64,000 nt of DNA from positions 1-64,000 of the IMG/VR virus record IMGVR_UViG_3300009610_000003; one strand, 5' to 3'. The translations under genes were made by a program, and so were the position numbers. A model generated the notes under the pieces. The model was not told the DNA's origin. It worked only from the letters and a program-made list of their open reading frames with translations, and did not search any database. The first letter of the stretch is position 1; every line of letters starts with the position of its first letter. Source of the DNA: a virus. Shown one piece after another: positions 24,465-36,442 of the stretch.

Positions 24465-27400
24465 CAGGTGCCCACCGTGTTGATCTGGACCCACTGATTG
24501 GACGTGCCATCCATGTAGTAGATGTAAAAATTGCCGTTCGCCGAGTTGAACCACATTTGCCCATTGACCGGGCTGGACGGCGCGGTGTCGCTTACATCCG
24601 CCGTGGCCTTGTCCATGAACGGCCCCTTGGTCACGGCATTGATGCGCGCATACAGGCCCGCTGTCGTCGTCCACAGGTCGCCATTGACCGGGGCCGAGGG
24701 CGCAACGCCATGCGGAAGGACGATGCCCGCCGCGCCCGTTGCGGACAGCACCGTGGTCACCTTGCCGGTCGCCGTCAGCGCGGCGACGGTCACCGTGCCG
24801 GTGAATGTCGGGCTCGCAAGGTTGGCCTTCAGATTGTCGGCGGTCGTGACGAAAGCGGTCGTCGCCAACTGCGTCGTGCTGGTCAACGCGGCGGCTGTCG
24901 GCGCAGCCGGGACGCCTGTGAAGGTCGGGCTCGCAAGCGGTGCGAAACTCGCCGCCACGAAAGCCGTGGTCGCCAACTGGGTCGTATTGGTGCCCGGCGC
25001 TGCCGTGGGCGCGTCAGGGGTGCCTGTGAAAACAGGGTCGGCCAGCGTCGCATATAGCTGCGCCTTCACATAGGCGGTCGTGGCAATCGACGTGTCGTTG
25101 TCGGCAGTGGCCGGGGTTGGGGCCTGTGGGTCACCAGTGAAGACCGGGCTTGCCAGATTGGCCTTGAGCGGGTCACTGACCACCGCACCCAGCGGCCCCA
25201 CGGTCACCGCGTTGATGCGCGCGTAGAGCCCCGCCGTGGTCGTCCACAGATCGCCGTTGACCGGGGAGGTCGGCGCGACCCCGTGGGGGATGTTCAGGCT
25301 GGCCAGCGCGGCCGTCCCCAACTCGGTCGTCACTTTGCCGGTGAACGTGGGGCTGGCGATATTCGCCTTGAGGTTGTCAGCCGTGGTGACGAACGCGGTC
25401 GTGGCAAGCTGGGTCGTGTTCGTCAACGCCGCCGCCGTGGGGGCCGCTGGCACGCCCGTGAACGTGGGTGAGGCTAGATTGGCCTTGAGGTTGTCCGCCG
25501 TGGTGACGAACGCAGTCGTCGCGATCTGCGTGGTGCTGGTGCCCGGCGCTGCCGTGACTGCGGTTGGGACGCCATCGCCATAGATGCTGTCATCAAGCGT
25601 GTCTACCGTACCGGCAACGTCGCCGGGGAAGGTGGTCGCGCTCAGCGCCGAAAGGCCGAAGATTTTGCCGCCTGTCAGCACGGAATAGCGCGGCCCGGTA
25701 ATCGGCCCAGTGGTGACGGCAATGCCTGCGTCAGCCGTGTAAATTGTCCCGCCTTGTATGGCATAGGCAAAGGCCACTGCGATAACAACGTTCGAAAACG
25801 TATCGGGTCGAACAGGGCAAACAATAATCCACGCAGTATCGCTGATGTATATGTAGCCATCAAGCGAGGCATAGAGAATATAGCTACAACCCGCCGTCAT
25901 AAGTGTGATATCGGCGGTGACTGTAATTCTTCCGCCCAAGGTCGCCTGTATGCTGGCGGAAGCGCCGGTGTGATTAAACGCCATACCCGCACCGACTGTA
26001 ACCTCAACACCAACGCCGGATGCCACTAGGGCGTTCAATACAGTGCCAATGCCCAACGTCAGATTATTAAGAGCAATCCTAGTAGTGGTTCCAGTAACAA
26101 GTACCTGCGATAAACCGGACGTTGCGTTGCTCACCCCATTGATCGAAACAGTGGTGACGCCAACCAGCTTGTCTTCGGCGGTCGAAATACTGGTCGTGAA
26201 CAGGCTTTGAATGGAAATGGTGACGGCAAACCCATTGCCATCAATCAGGCTCAGCGTGTTCCACGCTGCCTGCGGCGTGAGGAACGCCCCGGCTGCGTCG
26301 TTGGTCAGGCCGGTGTTGGTGTCCAACCCGTCCGAGCGCACATAGTAGGTGCGCGCCGCCGTCAGCTTCTCACGTGTCGTTGTCGTCACAAACGCCGTGG
26401 TCGCAAGCTGCGTCGTAGAGGTCCGCGCCGCCGCCGTAGGTGCGGCTGGCACGCCAGTGAATGTGGGGCTGGCGAGGTTCGCCTTCAGGTTGTCTGCCGT
26501 GGTGACGAACGCCGTGGTCGCGAGTTGCGTCGTATTGGTCAACGCGGCAGCGGTCGGTGCGGCAGGCACGCCCGTGAACGTGGGCGAGGCGAGCGGCGCA
26601 TATGCCTGTGCTTTCACAAAGGCGGTGGTGGCTATGCTGGTGTCGTTGTCGGCGGTCGCGGGCGTAGGTGCCTGCGGGTCGCCCGTGAAAACAGGGGAAG
26701 CGAGGTTCGCCTTGGTCGTCGTGTCGGACGGTAGGATGATGAAGTTGACGCGATCAGCGTTGGCGATGGCGACGCCGCCCGAGCTTTCCAGCGTCAGCGT
26801 GATCGTCCAGTAGGTCGTGCTGTCCACCAGCGGCGCGGTCACCCGGAAGATGTGCCACGTGGTTGGCGCATCCTGATTGACGATGCCGACCCGCGCCCCG
26901 GTGGTGATCATTTCCGGCATGGTCAGCGTGGTGTCCAGCACGCTCAGATCGGTCTTGAACAGCCACGCCGTGGTCACCGAGGCCATGGTCGCCGAGTTCA
27001 CCCGGAACTGGCCAGTCGTCGGCGGTGCGACGATTTCCGTGCGCCACTCGTACTGTCTCGTCGTCAGCGGGTTGGCGTACTTGAAGAAATCTTCCCAGAC
27101 CGCGTTGCGCCGGAAATAGAAGCGGCTGTCCGAAGCCGCATCGCTGACCTTCAGCGCCATGTTCGCCTGCACGTGGGCGGTCGTGGCCAGCGTCGTGGTG
27201 TTGTCGGCGGTCGCAGGCGTCGGCGCTGCCGGGGTGCCTGTGAAGGTCGGGCTGGCAAGGTTCGCCTTGAGCGCATCGGCAGTCGTCACGAAAGCGGTCG
27301 TGGCAAGCTGCGTCGTGCTGGTGAGCGCGGCAGCGGTCGGCGCTGCGGGAACGCCCGTGAAGGTCGGGCTCGCCAAGGGGGCCTTGAGCCCGAGGTCGGT

Positions 27401-30400
27401 GGTCAGATTGGTGACATCCGCCTGCGCGTGGGTGTGTGAGACGTTCGCCTTGAGCGCACCGAGGGCGGTATCCGCCGCAGTCACGAAAGCCGTGGTCGCA
27501 AGCTGGGTGGTGCTGGTCAGGGCCGCCGCCGTGGGTGCGGCTGGGACACCCGTGAAGGTCGGGCTCGCTAGGTTCGCCTTCAGGTTGTCTGCCGTGGTGA
27601 CGAACGCCGTGGTTGCAAGCTGGGTGGTGTTGTCACCCGCCGTCGCTGTAGGCGCGGCAGGCACGCCCGTGAACGTTGGCCCGGCCAGATTGGCTTTCAG
27701 GTTGAGCGCGGTCTGCTGAGCAGTGGAAACCGGCTTGGCGGTGTCTGCCGTGTTGTCCACGTTCGCGAGGCCGACAGCCGTCTTGTCCAGCGTCTGCCAA
27801 GACTTGTCACCGCGCCAGTATTGCGCGGTCGTGCCGAGGGCAATCGACGGCTCGCCACCGGCCCCGAGCGGCCCCTGCGTGACACCGTTCGCGCGCACGA
27901 ACAGGCCCGTTGTCGTCGTCCACATATCCCCGTTCACGGGGGTCGTCGGCGCGACACCATGCGGCAAGTTGATACTCGCCAGCGAGGCCGTCCCCAGTTC
28001 CGTGGTGACCTTCCCGGTGAAAGTCGGGCTGGCAATGTTTGCCTTTAAGTTAAGCGCGGTCTGGGTGGCCGTGGAAACCGGCTTGGCCGCGTCGGTCGTG
28101 TTGTCCACGTTGGCAAGGCCGACAGCCGTCTTGTCCAACGCCACCCATGACTTGTCACCGCGCCAATACTGAGCCGTGGTGCCTGCGGCTATCAGGGGCT
28201 GCATCAGCGCGATGTTGGCCTGCACGAAGGCGGTCGTCGCAAGCTGGGTGGTGTTCGTCACCGTGGCTGCGGTCGGGGCCGCTGGCGTGCCCGTGAATGT
28301 CGGGCTTGCAAGCGGAGCTTTCAGGCCGAGGTCGGTGACGAGGTTCGTCACGTCAGCCTGTGCGTGGGTATGCGTGGCGTTCGCCTTCAACGCCATATTG
28401 GCCTGCACAAAGGCCGTGGTGGCGATCTGCGTATCGTTGTCGGCGGTCGCCGCCGTTGGCGCGGTCGGCGTGCCGGTCAGCGCGGGCGAGGCCAACGGGG
28501 CCTTGAGGCCGAGGTCAGTGACCAGATTGGTGACATCCGCCTGCGCATGGGTATGGGTCGTATTCGCCTTGAGCGCGTCACCCGCCACCACGAAAGCGGT
28601 CGTCGCAAGCTGCGTGGTGTTCGTGCCCGGCGTCGCGGTCGGCGCTGCCGGAACGCCCGTAAGGGTCGGCGACGCCAAGGGCGCGGCCCCGGACACATCG
28701 CCAACGGCCAGCACGACAGCGCCCTGCCTGCCCGCGACCGAGGTCACTTGGTCGGTGTTGTCCACCTTGTCCCAAGTCACGCCGTTGGAGATTATCCAGT
28801 CGTTGATCGCCCAGTCGCTGATACCGTTGATCAGCGTCGAGCCCGCCACGGCAACCAGATAGTACCAGCCTGTCGCGCCAACTGCCGAGGGTATGGTCGG
28901 CGTGTTGGTCGCCGCGTTCCACGTGCCCTTGTAGATCACCGAGCCGATGACGGCGGCAGGCAACTGCGCCATGGGCACCTTGCCGACGCTGTCGAGGCTG
29001 GCGTAGCCGTCATTCGCGCCCTTTTCGCTTTCCAACTGGTAGTTGGCCAGCGCACTGGTCACGAAAGCGGTCGTCGCCAACTGCGTCGTGCTGGTCAGCG
29101 CAGCCGCCGTAGGCGCGGCTGGGACGCCGGTAAACGTTGGGCTGGCCAGATTTGCCTTGAGCGCGTCGGCGGTCGTCACAAAGGCCGTGGTGGCGATCTG
29201 CGTCGTGGACGTGCCCGCCGTGGCGGTCGGCGCATCCGGGGTGCCAGTGAAGGTCGGGTCTGCCAGCGGTGCCTTCAGCGCGAGGTCGGCAACGAGGCTG
29301 GTGATATCGGCCTGCGCGTGGGTGTGCGTGGCATTCGCCTTCAGCGCCATGTTGGTCTGCACGAACGCGGTCGTCGCAAGCTGGGTGGTGTTCGTCGCCT
29401 GCGCTGCCGTAGGCGCTGCCGGGATGCCAGTGAAGGTCGGTGCGGCCAACGGGGCTTTCAGCGCGAGGTCGGCGACGAGGCTGGTGACATCGGCCTGCGC
29501 AATGGGCAGGGTCGGCGGGAAGGTCGCGGGCTTGCCCGTGATGCCAGCCCACGGGACGGCATCGGCGGCCACCGCCGCATTCACCTTGCCATCGTCATCG
29601 CTGTCATAGACCGATGACAGCATGTCGCCGCCGCCCGCCGCCCCGACAGCGGCCTGTACGAAAGCGGTCGTGGCAAGCTGGGTCGTGTTGGTGCCCAACG
29701 TGGCCGTGGGCGCGGCTGGCACGCCCGTGAAGGTCGGCGCGGCCAGATTGGCCTTGAGGTTCAGGGCGGTCTGTGTGGCCGTGCTGACAGGCTTGGCGAG
29801 GTCGGTGGTGTTATCGACGCTGCCAAGGCCGACAGCGGCCTTGTCCAGTGTCTGCCAAGTCTTGGTGCCCTGCCAGTATTGCGCTGCCGTGCCCGCCGCT
29901 ATCGCGGGCTCGCCGCCCACGCCGAGCGGCCCCACGCTCACGCCATTGGTGCGCAGGAACAGACCGGCGGTCGTCGTCCACACATCCCCGTTCACCGGGG
30001 CCGAAGGGGCCACGCCATGCGGGATGTTGATGCTGGCCAGCGCAGTCGTCCCCAACTCGGTCGTGACCTTGCCAGTGAACGTGGGCGAAGCGATATTTGC
30101 TTTGAGGTTGAGCGCTGTCTGCTGTGCTGTACTTACAGGCTTCGCAGTATCGGCAGTATTATCAACACTACCTAGACCGACAGACGCCTTGTCCAAGGTC
30201 TGCCACGTCTTGGTTCCCTGCCAATACTGCGCTGCCGTCCCGGCTGCGATGGTGGGTTCCTTGGTCGCTGCCGAGGTTGCGATGCCCCCGGTCACGAACG
30301 CCGTGGTCGCGATGGTGGTGTCGTTGTCGCCTGCCGTGGGTGTCGGCGCGGTCGGCGCACCTGTCAGGGCCGGGCTCGCGAGCGGGGCCTTGAGGCCGAG

Positions 30401-32134
30401 GTCGGTGACGAGGTTGGTCACATCCGCTTGCGCATGTGTATGGCTGACGTTGGCCTTCAACGCCCCGAGCGCGGTATCCGCAGCGGTCACAAACGCGGTC
30501 GTGGCCAACTGCGTGGTGCTGGTCAGGGCCGCCGCTGTAGGTGCTGCCGGAACACCTGTGAACGTGGGCGAGGCGAGTGGCGACTTCAGCGCGAGGTCGG
30601 TGACGAGGTTGGTCACGTCCGCCTGCGCGTGCGTGTGGGCCACGTTCGCCTTGAGCGCGCCGAGCGCCGTGTCGGCAGCGGTCACGAAAGCAGTTGTAGC
30701 CAACTGCGTGGTGCTGGTCAGGGCCGCCGCCGTGGGCGCTGCGGGCACGCCAGTAAAAGTTGGATTGGCCAACGGTGCCTTGAGGCCGAGGTCGGTGACA
30801 AGGTTGGTCACGTCCGCCTGCGCGTGGGTGTGGCTGACGTTGGCCTTCAACGCCCCGAGGGCCGTGTCTGCGGCAGTGACGAAAGCAGTCGTGGCAAGTT
30901 GTGTCGTTGACGTAAGCGCCGCCGCCGTGGGGGCTGCGGGCGTGCCTGTGAAGGTCGGCGAAGCGAGCGGGGCCTTGAGGGCCATGTTCGCCTGCACGAA
31001 AGCCGTGGTGGCGATGTTGGTGGTGCTGTCGGCAGTCGCCGCCGTTGGCGCGGTCGGTGTCCCGGTCAGCGCTGGCGATGCAAGAGGGGCCTTGAGGTCG
31101 AGCGTCGCCTGCAAATTGACGATGGTGCTGATGGCCTGCACGCCGGTATGATTGGTGCGGGCCAGCAAATCCAGACTGTCCAGACCGTCCACCTTGTCGG
31201 CGTCCAGACCGCTCGCCGCGCCATCGACCGGCGCGAGCTTGGCCAGTATCGTCGCCCCGTCATCGGTCGCCCCGGCTGGCCCCTGCGGGCCTTGCAGGCC
31301 GGTATCGCCCTTGACGCCCTGTGGGCCTTGAACGCCCTGAATACCCTGCGGGCCGGTCGCCCCGGTGTCACCGGTATCGCCCTTGATGCCCTGCGTCCCG
31401 GCAGGCCCCTGCGGGCCGGGTAGGCCCTGCAAGCCCTGAATGCCCTGCGGCCCCTCCGGGCCGACGACATTGCCGCAATCGACCCAGCTATCGCCGTCCC
31501 AGACCCACAGACGGTCGGTATCGTCAGCGACCCAGCCGTCACCGGTCACATTGCCGGTCGGCGGCAGGCTCGCCGAGGTCGCCACCGAGCCCTTGAAATT
31601 GATGCCCACGCCCGCCGGGCCTTGCGCGCCGACAGGCCCGACAGGTCCCTGCGCGCCTTCCTGACCGGGCTCACCCTGCAAGCCCGTGCTTCCGGGGGCA
31701 CCGTCAGCGCCGGGGTAGCCCGGCTCGCCCTGCGGCCCCTCTGGCCCCTGCAAGCCTTGCGGGCCTGCCGGGCCGAGCGGCCCCTGCGGGCCGGTTATCT
31801 CGCCGCAATCGACCCATGACGAGCCGTCCCAGACCCATGTGTGGCCGGTGTCCTGCGTGATGTAGGCGTCGTTGATCGAAGGGCCGAGGGGCAGGTTGGC
31901 ATAGGTCAGCACCGTGCCCTTGAAGATGATGCCCATGCCGACAGGGCCTTGCGGCCCCGTGGGGCCAAGCGGCCCCTGCGGCCCCTGCGGGCCTATCGGC
32001 CCGCCGAGTTCTTCGACTTCCACCATATGGATCGGCGGTGCGACGATTTCGATGACCGCCGGTCGGTCAACCGTCACGTCGATGTAGAACGCGACCGTTT
32101 CCTGCAACACGATGTCGGTGATGTCATCGGCCAT
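24464..32134 (-). CDS. Giant repetitive tail fibre with collagen-like region
   Basis: The product has 2556 aa. The N-terminal ~300 residues contain three blocks of collagen-like Gly-X-Y triplets (GPQGPQGP type), interrupted by carbohydrate-domain-like stretches ending [12 protein letters not shown] and [13 protein letters not shown]. Most of the rest is dozens of ~30-45-aa units of the form [19 protein letters not shown]...[10 protein letters not shown], often followed by [19 protein letters not shown] non-repetitive beta-helix-like insertion (about residues 1930-2180, opening [18 protein letters not shown]) lies near the C-terminus. It ends [23 protein letters not shown], a common fibre C-terminal motif. 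It should be the host-recognition fibre. Confidence 0.88.
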   Translation of the reverse strand: MADDITDIVLQETVAFYIDVTVDRPAVIEIVAPPIHMVEVEELGGPIGPQGPQGPLGPTGPQGPVGMGIIFKGTVLTYANLPLGPSINDAYITQDTGHTWVWDGSSWVDCGEITGPQGPLGPAGPQGLQGPEGPQGEPGYPGADGAPGSTGLQGEPGQEGAQGPVGPVGAQGPAGVGINFKGSVATSASLPPTGNVTGDGWVADDTDRLWVWDGDSWVDCGNVVGPEGPQGIQGLQGLPGPQGPAGTQGIKGDTGDTGATGPQGIQGVQGPQGVKGDTGLQGPQGPAGATDDGATILAKLAPVDGAASGLDADKVDGLDSLDLLARTNHTGVQAISTIVNLQATLDLKAPLASPALTGTPTAPTAATADSTTNIATTAFVQANMALKAPLASPTFTGTPAAPTAAALTSTTQLATTAFVTAADTALGALKANVSHTHAQADVTNLVTDLGLKAPLANPTFTGVPAAPTAAALTSTTQLATTAFVTAADTALGALKANVAHTHAQADVTNLVTDLALKSPLASPTFTGVPAAPTAAALTSTTQLATTAFVTAADTALGALKANVSHTHAQADVTNLVTDLGLKAPLASPALTGAPTAPTPTAGDNDTTIATTAFVTGGIATSAATKEPTIAAGTAAQYWQGTKTWQTLDKASVGLGSVDNTADTAKPVSTAQQTALNLKANIASPTFTGKVTTELGTTALASINIPHGVAPSAPVNGDVWTTTAGLFLRTNGVSVGPLGVGGEPAIAAGTAAQYWQGTKTWQTLDKAAVGLGSVDNTTDLAKPVSTATQTALNLKANLAAPTFTGVPAAPTATLGTNTTQLATTAFVQAAVGAAGGGDMLSSVYDSDDDGKVNAAVAADAVPWAGITGKPATFPPTLPIAQADVTSLVADLALKAPLAAPTFTGIPAAPTAAQATNTTQLATTAFVQTNMALKANATHTHAQADITSLVADLALKAPLADPTFTGTPDAPTATAGTSTTQIATTAFVTTADALKANLASPTFTGVPAAPTAAALTSTTQLATTAFVTSALANYQLESEKGANDGYASLDSVGKVPMAQLPAAVIGSVIYKGTWNAATNTPTIPSAVGATGWYYLVAVAGSTLINGISDWAINDWIISNGVTWDKVDNTDQVTSVAGRQGAVVLAVGDVSGAAPLASPTLTGVPAAPTATPGTNTTQLATTAFVVAGDALKANTTHTHAQADVTNLVTDLGLKAPLASPALTGTPTAPTAATADNDTQIATTAFVQANMALKANATHTHAQADVTNLVTDLGLKAPLASPTFTGTPAAPTAATVTNTTQLATTAFVQANIALMQPLIAAGTTAQYWRGDKSWVALDKTAVGLANVDNTTDAAKPVSTATQTALNLKANIASPTFTGKVTTELGTASLASINLPHGVAPTTPVNGDMWTTTTGLFVRANGVTQGPLGAGGEPSIALGTTAQYWRGDKSWQTLDKTAVGLANVDNTADTAKPVSTAQQTALNLKANLAGPTFTGVPAAPTATAGDNTTQLATTAFVTTADNLKANLASPTFTGVPAAPTAAALTSTTQLATTAFVTAADTALGALKANVSHTHAQADVTNLTTDLGLKAPLASPTFTGVPAAPTAAALTSTTQLATTAFVTTADALKANLASPTFTGTPAAPTPATADNTTTLATTAHVQANMALKVSDAASDSRFYFRRNAVWEDFFKYANPLTTRQYEWRTEIVAPPTTGQFRVNSATMASVTTAWLFKTDLSVLDTTLTMPEMITTGARVGIVNQDAPTTWHIFRVTAPLVDSTTYWTITLTLESSGGVAIANADRVNFIILPSDTTTKANLASPVFTGDPQAPTPATADNDTSIATTAFVKAQAYAPLASPTFTGVPAAPTAAALTNTTQLATTAFVTTADNLKANLASPTFTGVPAAPTAAARTSTTQLATTAFVTTTTREKLTAARTYYVRSDGLDTNTGLTNDAAGAFLTPQAAWNTLSLIDGNGFAVTISIQSLFTTSISTAEDKLVGVTTVSINGVSNATSGLSQVLVTGTTTRIALNNLTLGIGTVLNALVASGVGVEVTVGAGMAFNHTGASASIQATLGGRITVTADITLMTAGCSYILYASLDGYIYISDTAWIIVCPVRPDTFSNVVIAVAFAYAIQGGTIYTADAGIAVTTGPITGPRYSVLTGGKIFGLSALSATTFPGDVAGTVDTLDDSIYGDGVPTAVTAAPGTSTTQIATTAFVTTADNLKANLASPTFTGVPAAPTAAALTNTTQLATTAFVTTADNLKANIASPTFTGKVTTELGTAALASLNIPHGVAPTSPVNGDLWTTTAGLYARINAVTVGPLGAVVSDPLKANLASPVFTGDPQAPTPATADNDTSIATTAYVKAQLYATLADPVFTGTPDAPTAAPGTNTTQLATTAFVAASFAPLASPTFTGVPAAPTAAALTSTTQLATTAFVTTADNLKANLASPTFTGTVTVAALTATGKVTTVLSATGAAGIVLPHGVAPSAPVNGDLWTTTAGLYARINAVTKGPFMDKATADVSDTAPSSPVNGQMWFNSANGNFYIYYMDGTSNQWVQINTVGT

Positions 32135-32138
32135 CGGT

Positions 32139-32570
32139 TCAGCCCTTCTTGCGCGCCGCCCTTGGGAACTTCAGCGTTTTCCCCTGCTGCATCGCGATGG
32201 TGGTCGGCTGGGCCATCAGCGCACCCGCCGCGACGCTGTCGGTCACGTCTGCCGTGACTTCCACCGTGCCCATCAGGATGGTGTTCACCGAGCCCGAGGG
32301 GTAGGTCAGTTGCAAATCCCAGATGTGCGGGGCTATCTCAAGCGCCTGACACTGGGTCGAACTGAGCGACATCGCGATGATGTTGGGCAGCACGACTTCG
32401 GTGACGAACGTCACGATGACCGCACCGCCCGGCTCAAACCGGATTTCGGCCTTCGGCACCACGCCCGTGAGGTCGAGCGGGGCGGTCTTGCCCTCGTCAA
32501 GCCACAGCTTGAACTGCCACGAATAGCTGTCGCCGTGGTACAGCTTGAGCCCATATTCGCTTGGCATCAT
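32139..32570 (-). CDS. Fibre/baseplate attachment protein (BppU-N-like)
   Basis: The product has 143 aa. The sequence [46 protein letters not shown] resembles the small beta-sandwich domain found at the N-terminus of baseplate upper proteins and fibre-attachment proteins. It is encoded between portal and fibre and probably anchors the giant fibre. The family assignment is by motif only. Confidence 0.5.
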   Translation of the reverse strand: MMPSEYGLKLYHGDSYSWQFKLWLDEGKTAPLDLTGVVPKAEIRFEPGGAVIVTFVTEVVLPNIIAMSLSSTQCQALEIAPHIWDLQLTYPSGSVNTILMGTVEVTADVTDSVAAGALMAQPTTIAMQQGKTLKFPRAARKKG

Positions 32571-34192
32571 GACACGGGTTCCTCAAGCTCTTCCGGCGCG
32601 AACAATTCCGCCAGTTCTTCGGGGCTGATCGGGCCATATTCGTCGTCGCCCGTGCCGACGCTGAGGTCGGGGGTGGCCTCGCCGCCTAGAGGCTGTTCGC
32701 CAATCCCCAACTCTCCCATTCCCATGCCGGTGGGCATGGATGCCGCTTCCTCTTCCGCAACGAGTTCCTGTTCCTCCTCAGCCGTGCGCTCTTCAGACGC
32801 GATGCGACCCCGCTGAAGGTTGGCATAAAGCGTTTCATAGGAAATCACCTTGTTCATCCACAACTCGGTCAACTTGTTCGCCTCGTCGGGCGTCATGTCC
32901 GTGTCGAGGAAATTCAGGTTGGGCTTGACGATCACCTCGTCGGGGTCTTGCCCGACTAGCTCAGCGCAGTAGCGCAGCACCTGCTCAAGCGCGGCAGCGC
33001 TCGTCTGCGCCACGCTCACCAGCGTGGCCGAGCCCGCCCGCGCGCGGATGCGCAGCGCCTCGCCGCTCTCTGCCGCCTTCTTGTCGCCCACCGCGAACAT
33101 GCGCGAGCCCGCCTCTGCGGCCCGGCTGCGCTCGTCTTCAATGGCTGTCTTGTGCGCTTCGATACCCGAGCCCGAGGGGCCAACATACTTGGCGTCGCCC
33201 CCTTCGGGTATCGACACGCCGACGCCCGCGCCCACGTAGGTGGGCATGTCATCGGGGTCGAGCCCGATATAGAACAGGGTTTCCTGCCCGCTCATGAAAA
33301 GCTGGTGGCGGTAGTCGGCGTCCAGCCGGTAGATGGCATACGCCGAGCGCGTCACGCCTATCAGCGGGATTTGATCGGGCTCAAGGCTCAGGTCACGTGA
33401 GCCCGCCACGACCAGCGGTACTTCCTCAAGCGGCTTGCCACCTCGCATCTGCGGCACCACCACCGAGGTGGCGACGCCTTCTTGCACGTCAATCGTGGGG
33501 TCTTCGGTGGGGTCCTTTTCCTCATCGCTGCTCAGGGAATGTCCATCTTCGTCAAGCACTTCGACCTGATACACATCATCGACCAGTTCCAGCACGCGGT
33601 AACGCTTCTTGGCGTCCCACGTGAAACCCGAACGCACCCGGTAGTCTTCTTCCAGCACGAAGAAGTTGCGGCTCTCGGACCAGTTGATGAGGCTTTCCGC
33701 CTTGTAGACGGCCACCCATGGCAGGTCGCCGCCCTCTGGCGGCAGGTCAGCCAGCAGCGCCACCCTGCCAACCGTCAAAATCTCTTCGGTGATGCGCTTG
33801 TGCAGCGCCTCAAGCGTCAGGCCATCGGGGGTCGCCGTCTCCCACATCCCCTCAAGCGGGCTGTCTTCGTCCAGCCCTTCGATCTGCGCCTCGCCGTGGT
33901 GGATGATGCCGAGCATCCCCTGAATGGTCGGGGCCATCAGGTCGGGGAACTGCGCCCGCATCTTGTACGCCTCGTACATGGCCAGCGGCTCAGCCGAGCC
34001 GTTGAACCCCGAGGGCATGGGCAGGTACTTGACGTTCTTGGCCTTGACCGTGGTCGCGCCGTCCACGGCGTCCCGGCATTCCTCGTAGTCGGGGACGATG
34101 ATGCCGAGGTCGGGGTGCCGCTCTTTCACATCGCCGATGCGGGTCGTGCCCTCCTCCTGCGCCGCTGGCTTGAGCTTGACCACCTTGGCCAT
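32567..34192 (-). CDS. Portal protein (DUF4055 family)
   Basis: The protein has 541 aa. Features of DUF4055 portals include MLGIIHHGEAQIE, TEEILTVGRVALLADLPPEGGDLPWVAVYKAESLINWSESR, a core ending YVGPSGSGIEAHKTAIEDERSRAAEAGSRMF, and EALRIRARAGSATLVSVAQTSAAALEQVLRYCAELVG. The C-terminal ~70 residues are acidic, Met- and Gly-rich. It lies immediately after the large terminase with a 1-bp overlap. It forms the dodecameric DNA channel at the capsid vertex. Confidence 0.9.
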   Translation of the reverse strand: MAKVVKLKPAAQEEGTTRIGDVKERHPDLGIIVPDYEECRDAVDGATTVKAKNVKYLPMPSGFNGSAEPLAMYEAYKMRAQFPDLMAPTIQGMLGIIHHGEAQIEGLDEDSPLEGMWETATPDGLTLEALHKRITEEILTVGRVALLADLPPEGGDLPWVAVYKAESLINWSESRNFFVLEEDYRVRSGFTWDAKKRYRVLELVDDVYQVEVLDEDGHSLSSDEEKDPTEDPTIDVQEGVATSVVVPQMRGGKPLEEVPLVVAGSRDLSLEPDQIPLIGVTRSAYAIYRLDADYRHQLFMSGQETLFYIGLDPDDMPTYVGAGVGVSIPEGGDAKYVGPSGSGIEAHKTAIEDERSRAAEAGSRMFAVGDKKAAESGEALRIRARAGSATLVSVAQTSAAALEQVLRYCAELVGQDPDEVIVKPNLNFLDTDMTPDEANKLTELWMNKVISYETLYANLQRGRIASEERTAEEEQELVAEEEAASMPTGMGMGELGIGEQPLGGEATPDLSVGTGDDEYGPISPEELAELFAPEELEEPVS

Positions 34193-35613
34193 CAGTGATG
34201 CCCTCCCCTGATCGGGACGACACCGCCCCTTGCCGATTTGCCGAACACAAGGTCGGTGATGGCCCAGACCATGGCGTCGAGCCTGTCCGGGGAACCCGCG
34301 CCCTCGTAGCCGCGCTGGGTCATGTAGATCATCTGGTCTTCCAGCTTGGCCATGCTGCCCACGTGGCGCACCCTGCCCTGCTCGTAGAGCGCCGCCACGG
34401 GCTCTGCCCTGACCGCCTTGCCCCGAGAGGCATGGACGGGCCTGTAGGGCACGCGCTTGTCGATTGTACGGATGGTGTGTTCGACCATGGCACCGCCGAA
34501 ATTGGCCTCGCCGACGATCATGTCGGCGTCGTGCCTGCGGTAGGTGTCAACCACCCGCCGCGCCCACCCTTCGGGGCCGAGATTGATCGTGGCGTCGTCA
34601 AGCACATAGATCATGCCATCGTCGCCAAGCCCCGCGCAGACGATGCCTACATCGTCACCTACCTCAAATTCGTGGTCGCCGCCACGCGCTTCCTTGCGGC
34701 GCATGTCGATTTCGCCGTGCGTGCCTGACGGGTCAACGCCCACCACCACCCGGCGCATGTCGGGCAGGCCCTCGCTCTTGGTCATGCCCGCGCCCTTCGG
34801 GTTCGACGCCGAGCGCATCTCAAGCATCCTGCGCGTCCACATCGCGCCCGGCACATCGTCAAGCACTTCGGCGTGCAGTTCCTGCCGCCCGAGCCTTGTG
34901 CCTTCGTACTTCTCCTTCATCTTGGCCAAGAACTTGGCCGAGAGATTGTGATAATTGTCGTATGTGCTGCCGCGCGTTACGAAGGTGTCTTTATTTTCAA
35001 GTAGTTCCCTGACAACTGGAATTGGACGCGGGGTTGTAGTGACCAACTGCCGGGGGTTATCGCCGACGCGCAGACCGAACTGTAGCATGTCCCAAGTTTC
35101 TTGCGCGTACTGCCACTTGGCAAGCTCATCTGACCAAGCGGCCTCATGCTCAGGCCCTCTAAGTTGCTCTGGGTCATCTGCGGAATAGGTGTGTGCGACT
35201 GCGCCATTGGGCCATTCCAGCTTGCGTAGGGAGGGTTTGTAGACCGGGCGGAATTCAGGGGGGTGGCACTTCAGGATGCCGCCTTGGCTCTGCACCATGA
35301 CATCACGGGCGTCGGCGGCTGTCTCGGCGACGAGGGCCATGTGCCTGACGCGCCCGCCCGTCAGCGGCGAGCTACCGCACATCATCGACCGCACCCATTC
35401 CGAGCCCATGCGGGTCTTGCCAAAGCCCCGGCCTGCCATGGCCAGCCACACCGACCAGTTGCCGGGGGGTTCCTGTTGATTGGGTCGGCCCCAGAATTCC
35501 CAGTCGTACTCAAGGACGTGTGTCATCTCAGGCGTCAGGCCGAGATAGAACACTTCCTGCTCATGTGGGGGTCGTTTCGACAGCACCGAGGCCATCGCGA
35601 CATTGGCATTCAT
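34192..35613 (-). CDS. terL: Terminase large subunit
   Basis: The protein has 473 aa, starting at the ATG at 35613 behind the Shine-Dalgarno GGGGGAAG; a longer upstream frame is rejected. The ATPase has Walker A AGRGFGKTR and a Walker-B-like segment near HEAAWSDELAKW, with the TTTPRP coupling motif. The nuclease has acidic residues in VVVGVDPSGTHGE, an ALYEQGRVRHVG region and PDRLDAMVWAITDLVF. It packages DNA into proheads through the portal encoded next. Confidence 0.95.
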   Translation of the reverse strand: MNANVAMASVLSKRPPHEQEVFYLGLTPEMTHVLEYDWEFWGRPNQQEPPGNWSVWLAMAGRGFGKTRMGSEWVRSMMCGSSPLTGGRVRHMALVAETAADARDVMVQSQGGILKCHPPEFRPVYKPSLRKLEWPNGAVAHTYSADDPEQLRGPEHEAAWSDELAKWQYAQETWDMLQFGLRVGDNPRQLVTTTPRPIPVVRELLENKDTFVTRGSTYDNYHNLSAKFLAKMKEKYEGTRLGRQELHAEVLDDVPGAMWTRRMLEMRSASNPKGAGMTKSEGLPDMRRVVVGVDPSGTHGEIDMRRKEARGGDHEFEVGDDVGIVCAGLGDDGMIYVLDDATINLGPEGWARRVVDTYRRHDADMIVGEANFGGAMVEHTIRTIDKRVPYRPVHASRGKAVRAEPVAALYEQGRVRHVGSMAKLEDQMIYMTQRGYEGAGSPDRLDAMVWAITDLVFGKSARGGVVPIRGGHH

Positions 35614-35835
35614 GCACTTCCCCCAAATAATGGCCCGCCCCGGCTTGGAACCGTACCGGGGCGGGCCTGACGAAACGCGCCACATGGGCGGTGGGGCTAT
35701 GGGGATGAAATGCGACGCGCTCGCTAAGCGAAGCAAGGTACATTCCCCGAGGGGTCAAGGCAACCTTGGGCTTGGCCGAAATGAAAAAGGATCGTACCTT
35801 TCGAGGCTTAAAAACCGCGACGAGGAACCCCCGAA
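35614..35835. promoter_or_regulatory. Divergent intergenic region upstream of terL
   Basis: This 222-bp region separates the minus-strand virion operon from the plus-strand island. It contains promoter P2 for the island (35772-35800) and the terL ribosome-binding site. No equally clear promoter towards terL was found; virion genes may be read from promoters inside the region that differ from the shared-spacer class. Confidence 0.4.
35772..35800 (+). promoter_or_regulatory. Shared-spacer promoter P2 (plus-strand island)
   Basis: The layout is -35 TTGGCC, 17-bp spacer ending AAAAAGGATCG, and -10 TACCTT. It lies about 36 bp before the ATG at 35836. Spacing and spacer block match the other shared-spacer sites exactly. 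Confidence 0.62.
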
Positions 35836-36027
35836 ATGATCACCATGGACAACGAAGAAATCTTCGACGCCATCATCGCCAAGCTGAACGAGGCGCAGGC
35901 CATCCTCACCAAGGAACTGCCCATGCCCGACATGGATGTCGCCGAGTGGAACGCCACGCCCATTGGTCGCGCCGTCAGCCGTATCGGCGATGTCTTGGAA
36001 CTGATGCAGGAACTGGAACTGGAATGA
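35836..36027 (+). CDS. Small unknown protein, first gene of island
   Basis: The product has 63 aa (MITMDNEEIFDAIIAKLNEAQAILTKELPMPDMDVAEWNATPIGRAVSRIGDVLELMQELELE). It is acidic and predicted mostly helical. No family was recognised. It is followed by an ATGA overlap with the next gene. Confidence 0.6.
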   Translation: MITMDNEEIFDAIIAKLNEAQAILTKELPMPDMDVAEWNATPIGRAVSRIGDVLELMQELELE

Positions 36028-36239
36028 AGGTCACCCGCAAATCGCAGATCACCGGCAAGGCCGCCAGCATGGAACTGCCTATCACCATGGCCCAGTGGGC
36101 GGAATGGATGTCATCGCGGCGCACGCGCCTGATACAGGACATCTTCCCCCAGCTAACCAACGAGCAGCGCGAATTCCTCAAGACCGGCATCACGCCCGAG
36201 GAATGGGACAAGCACATCAGGAAGGACGACAACGAATGA
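36024..36239 (+). CDS. Small unknown protein
   Basis: The product has 71 aa, starting at ATG 36024 inside the stop overlap of the previous gene. It contains MKVTRKSQITGKAASMELPITMAQWAEWMSSR, then LIQDIFPQLTNEQREFLKTGITPEEWDKH. The 'IQDIFP.L..EQREFL.TGITPEEWD' segment is a recurrent small phage domain of unknown function. Confidence 0.62.
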   Translation: MKVTRKSQITGKAASMELPITMAQWAEWMSSRRTRLIQDIFPQLTNEQREFLKTGITPEEWDKHIRKDDNE

Positions 36240-36442
36240 CCTACATCGTCAGATGCCCGAACGGGCAGCGCTGGAAGGTGCGGGACGCCCGCTCACTGGA
36301 TGCTGCGCTTGACCAGATCGCCCTTGCCCGTGTCACTGGCAGCATCGGGGGCAAGACCACCTGCAATGGCACCCTGCTCGCGGACGTGGTTCAGATCAAC
36401 TCGGATGGTAGCGAGCGCCAGCCCTACTCGCAGGTGTACTGA
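36236..36442 (+). CDS. Small unknown protein
   Basis: The product has 68 aa, opening MTYIVRCPNGQRWKVRDARSLDAALDQIALARVTGSIG. It is mixed alpha/beta with no motif recognised. It is coupled to both neighbours by overlaps (ATGA before, 1 bp after). Confidence 0.58.
   Translation: MTYIVRCPNGQRWKVRDARSLDAALDQIALARVTGSIGGKTTCNGTLLADVVQINSDGSERQPYSQVY

Noticed and set aside
24464-31200. Regularly spaced repeats as a possible CRISPR or satellite array
   Set aside because: All repeats are codon-phased units of one open fibre gene.
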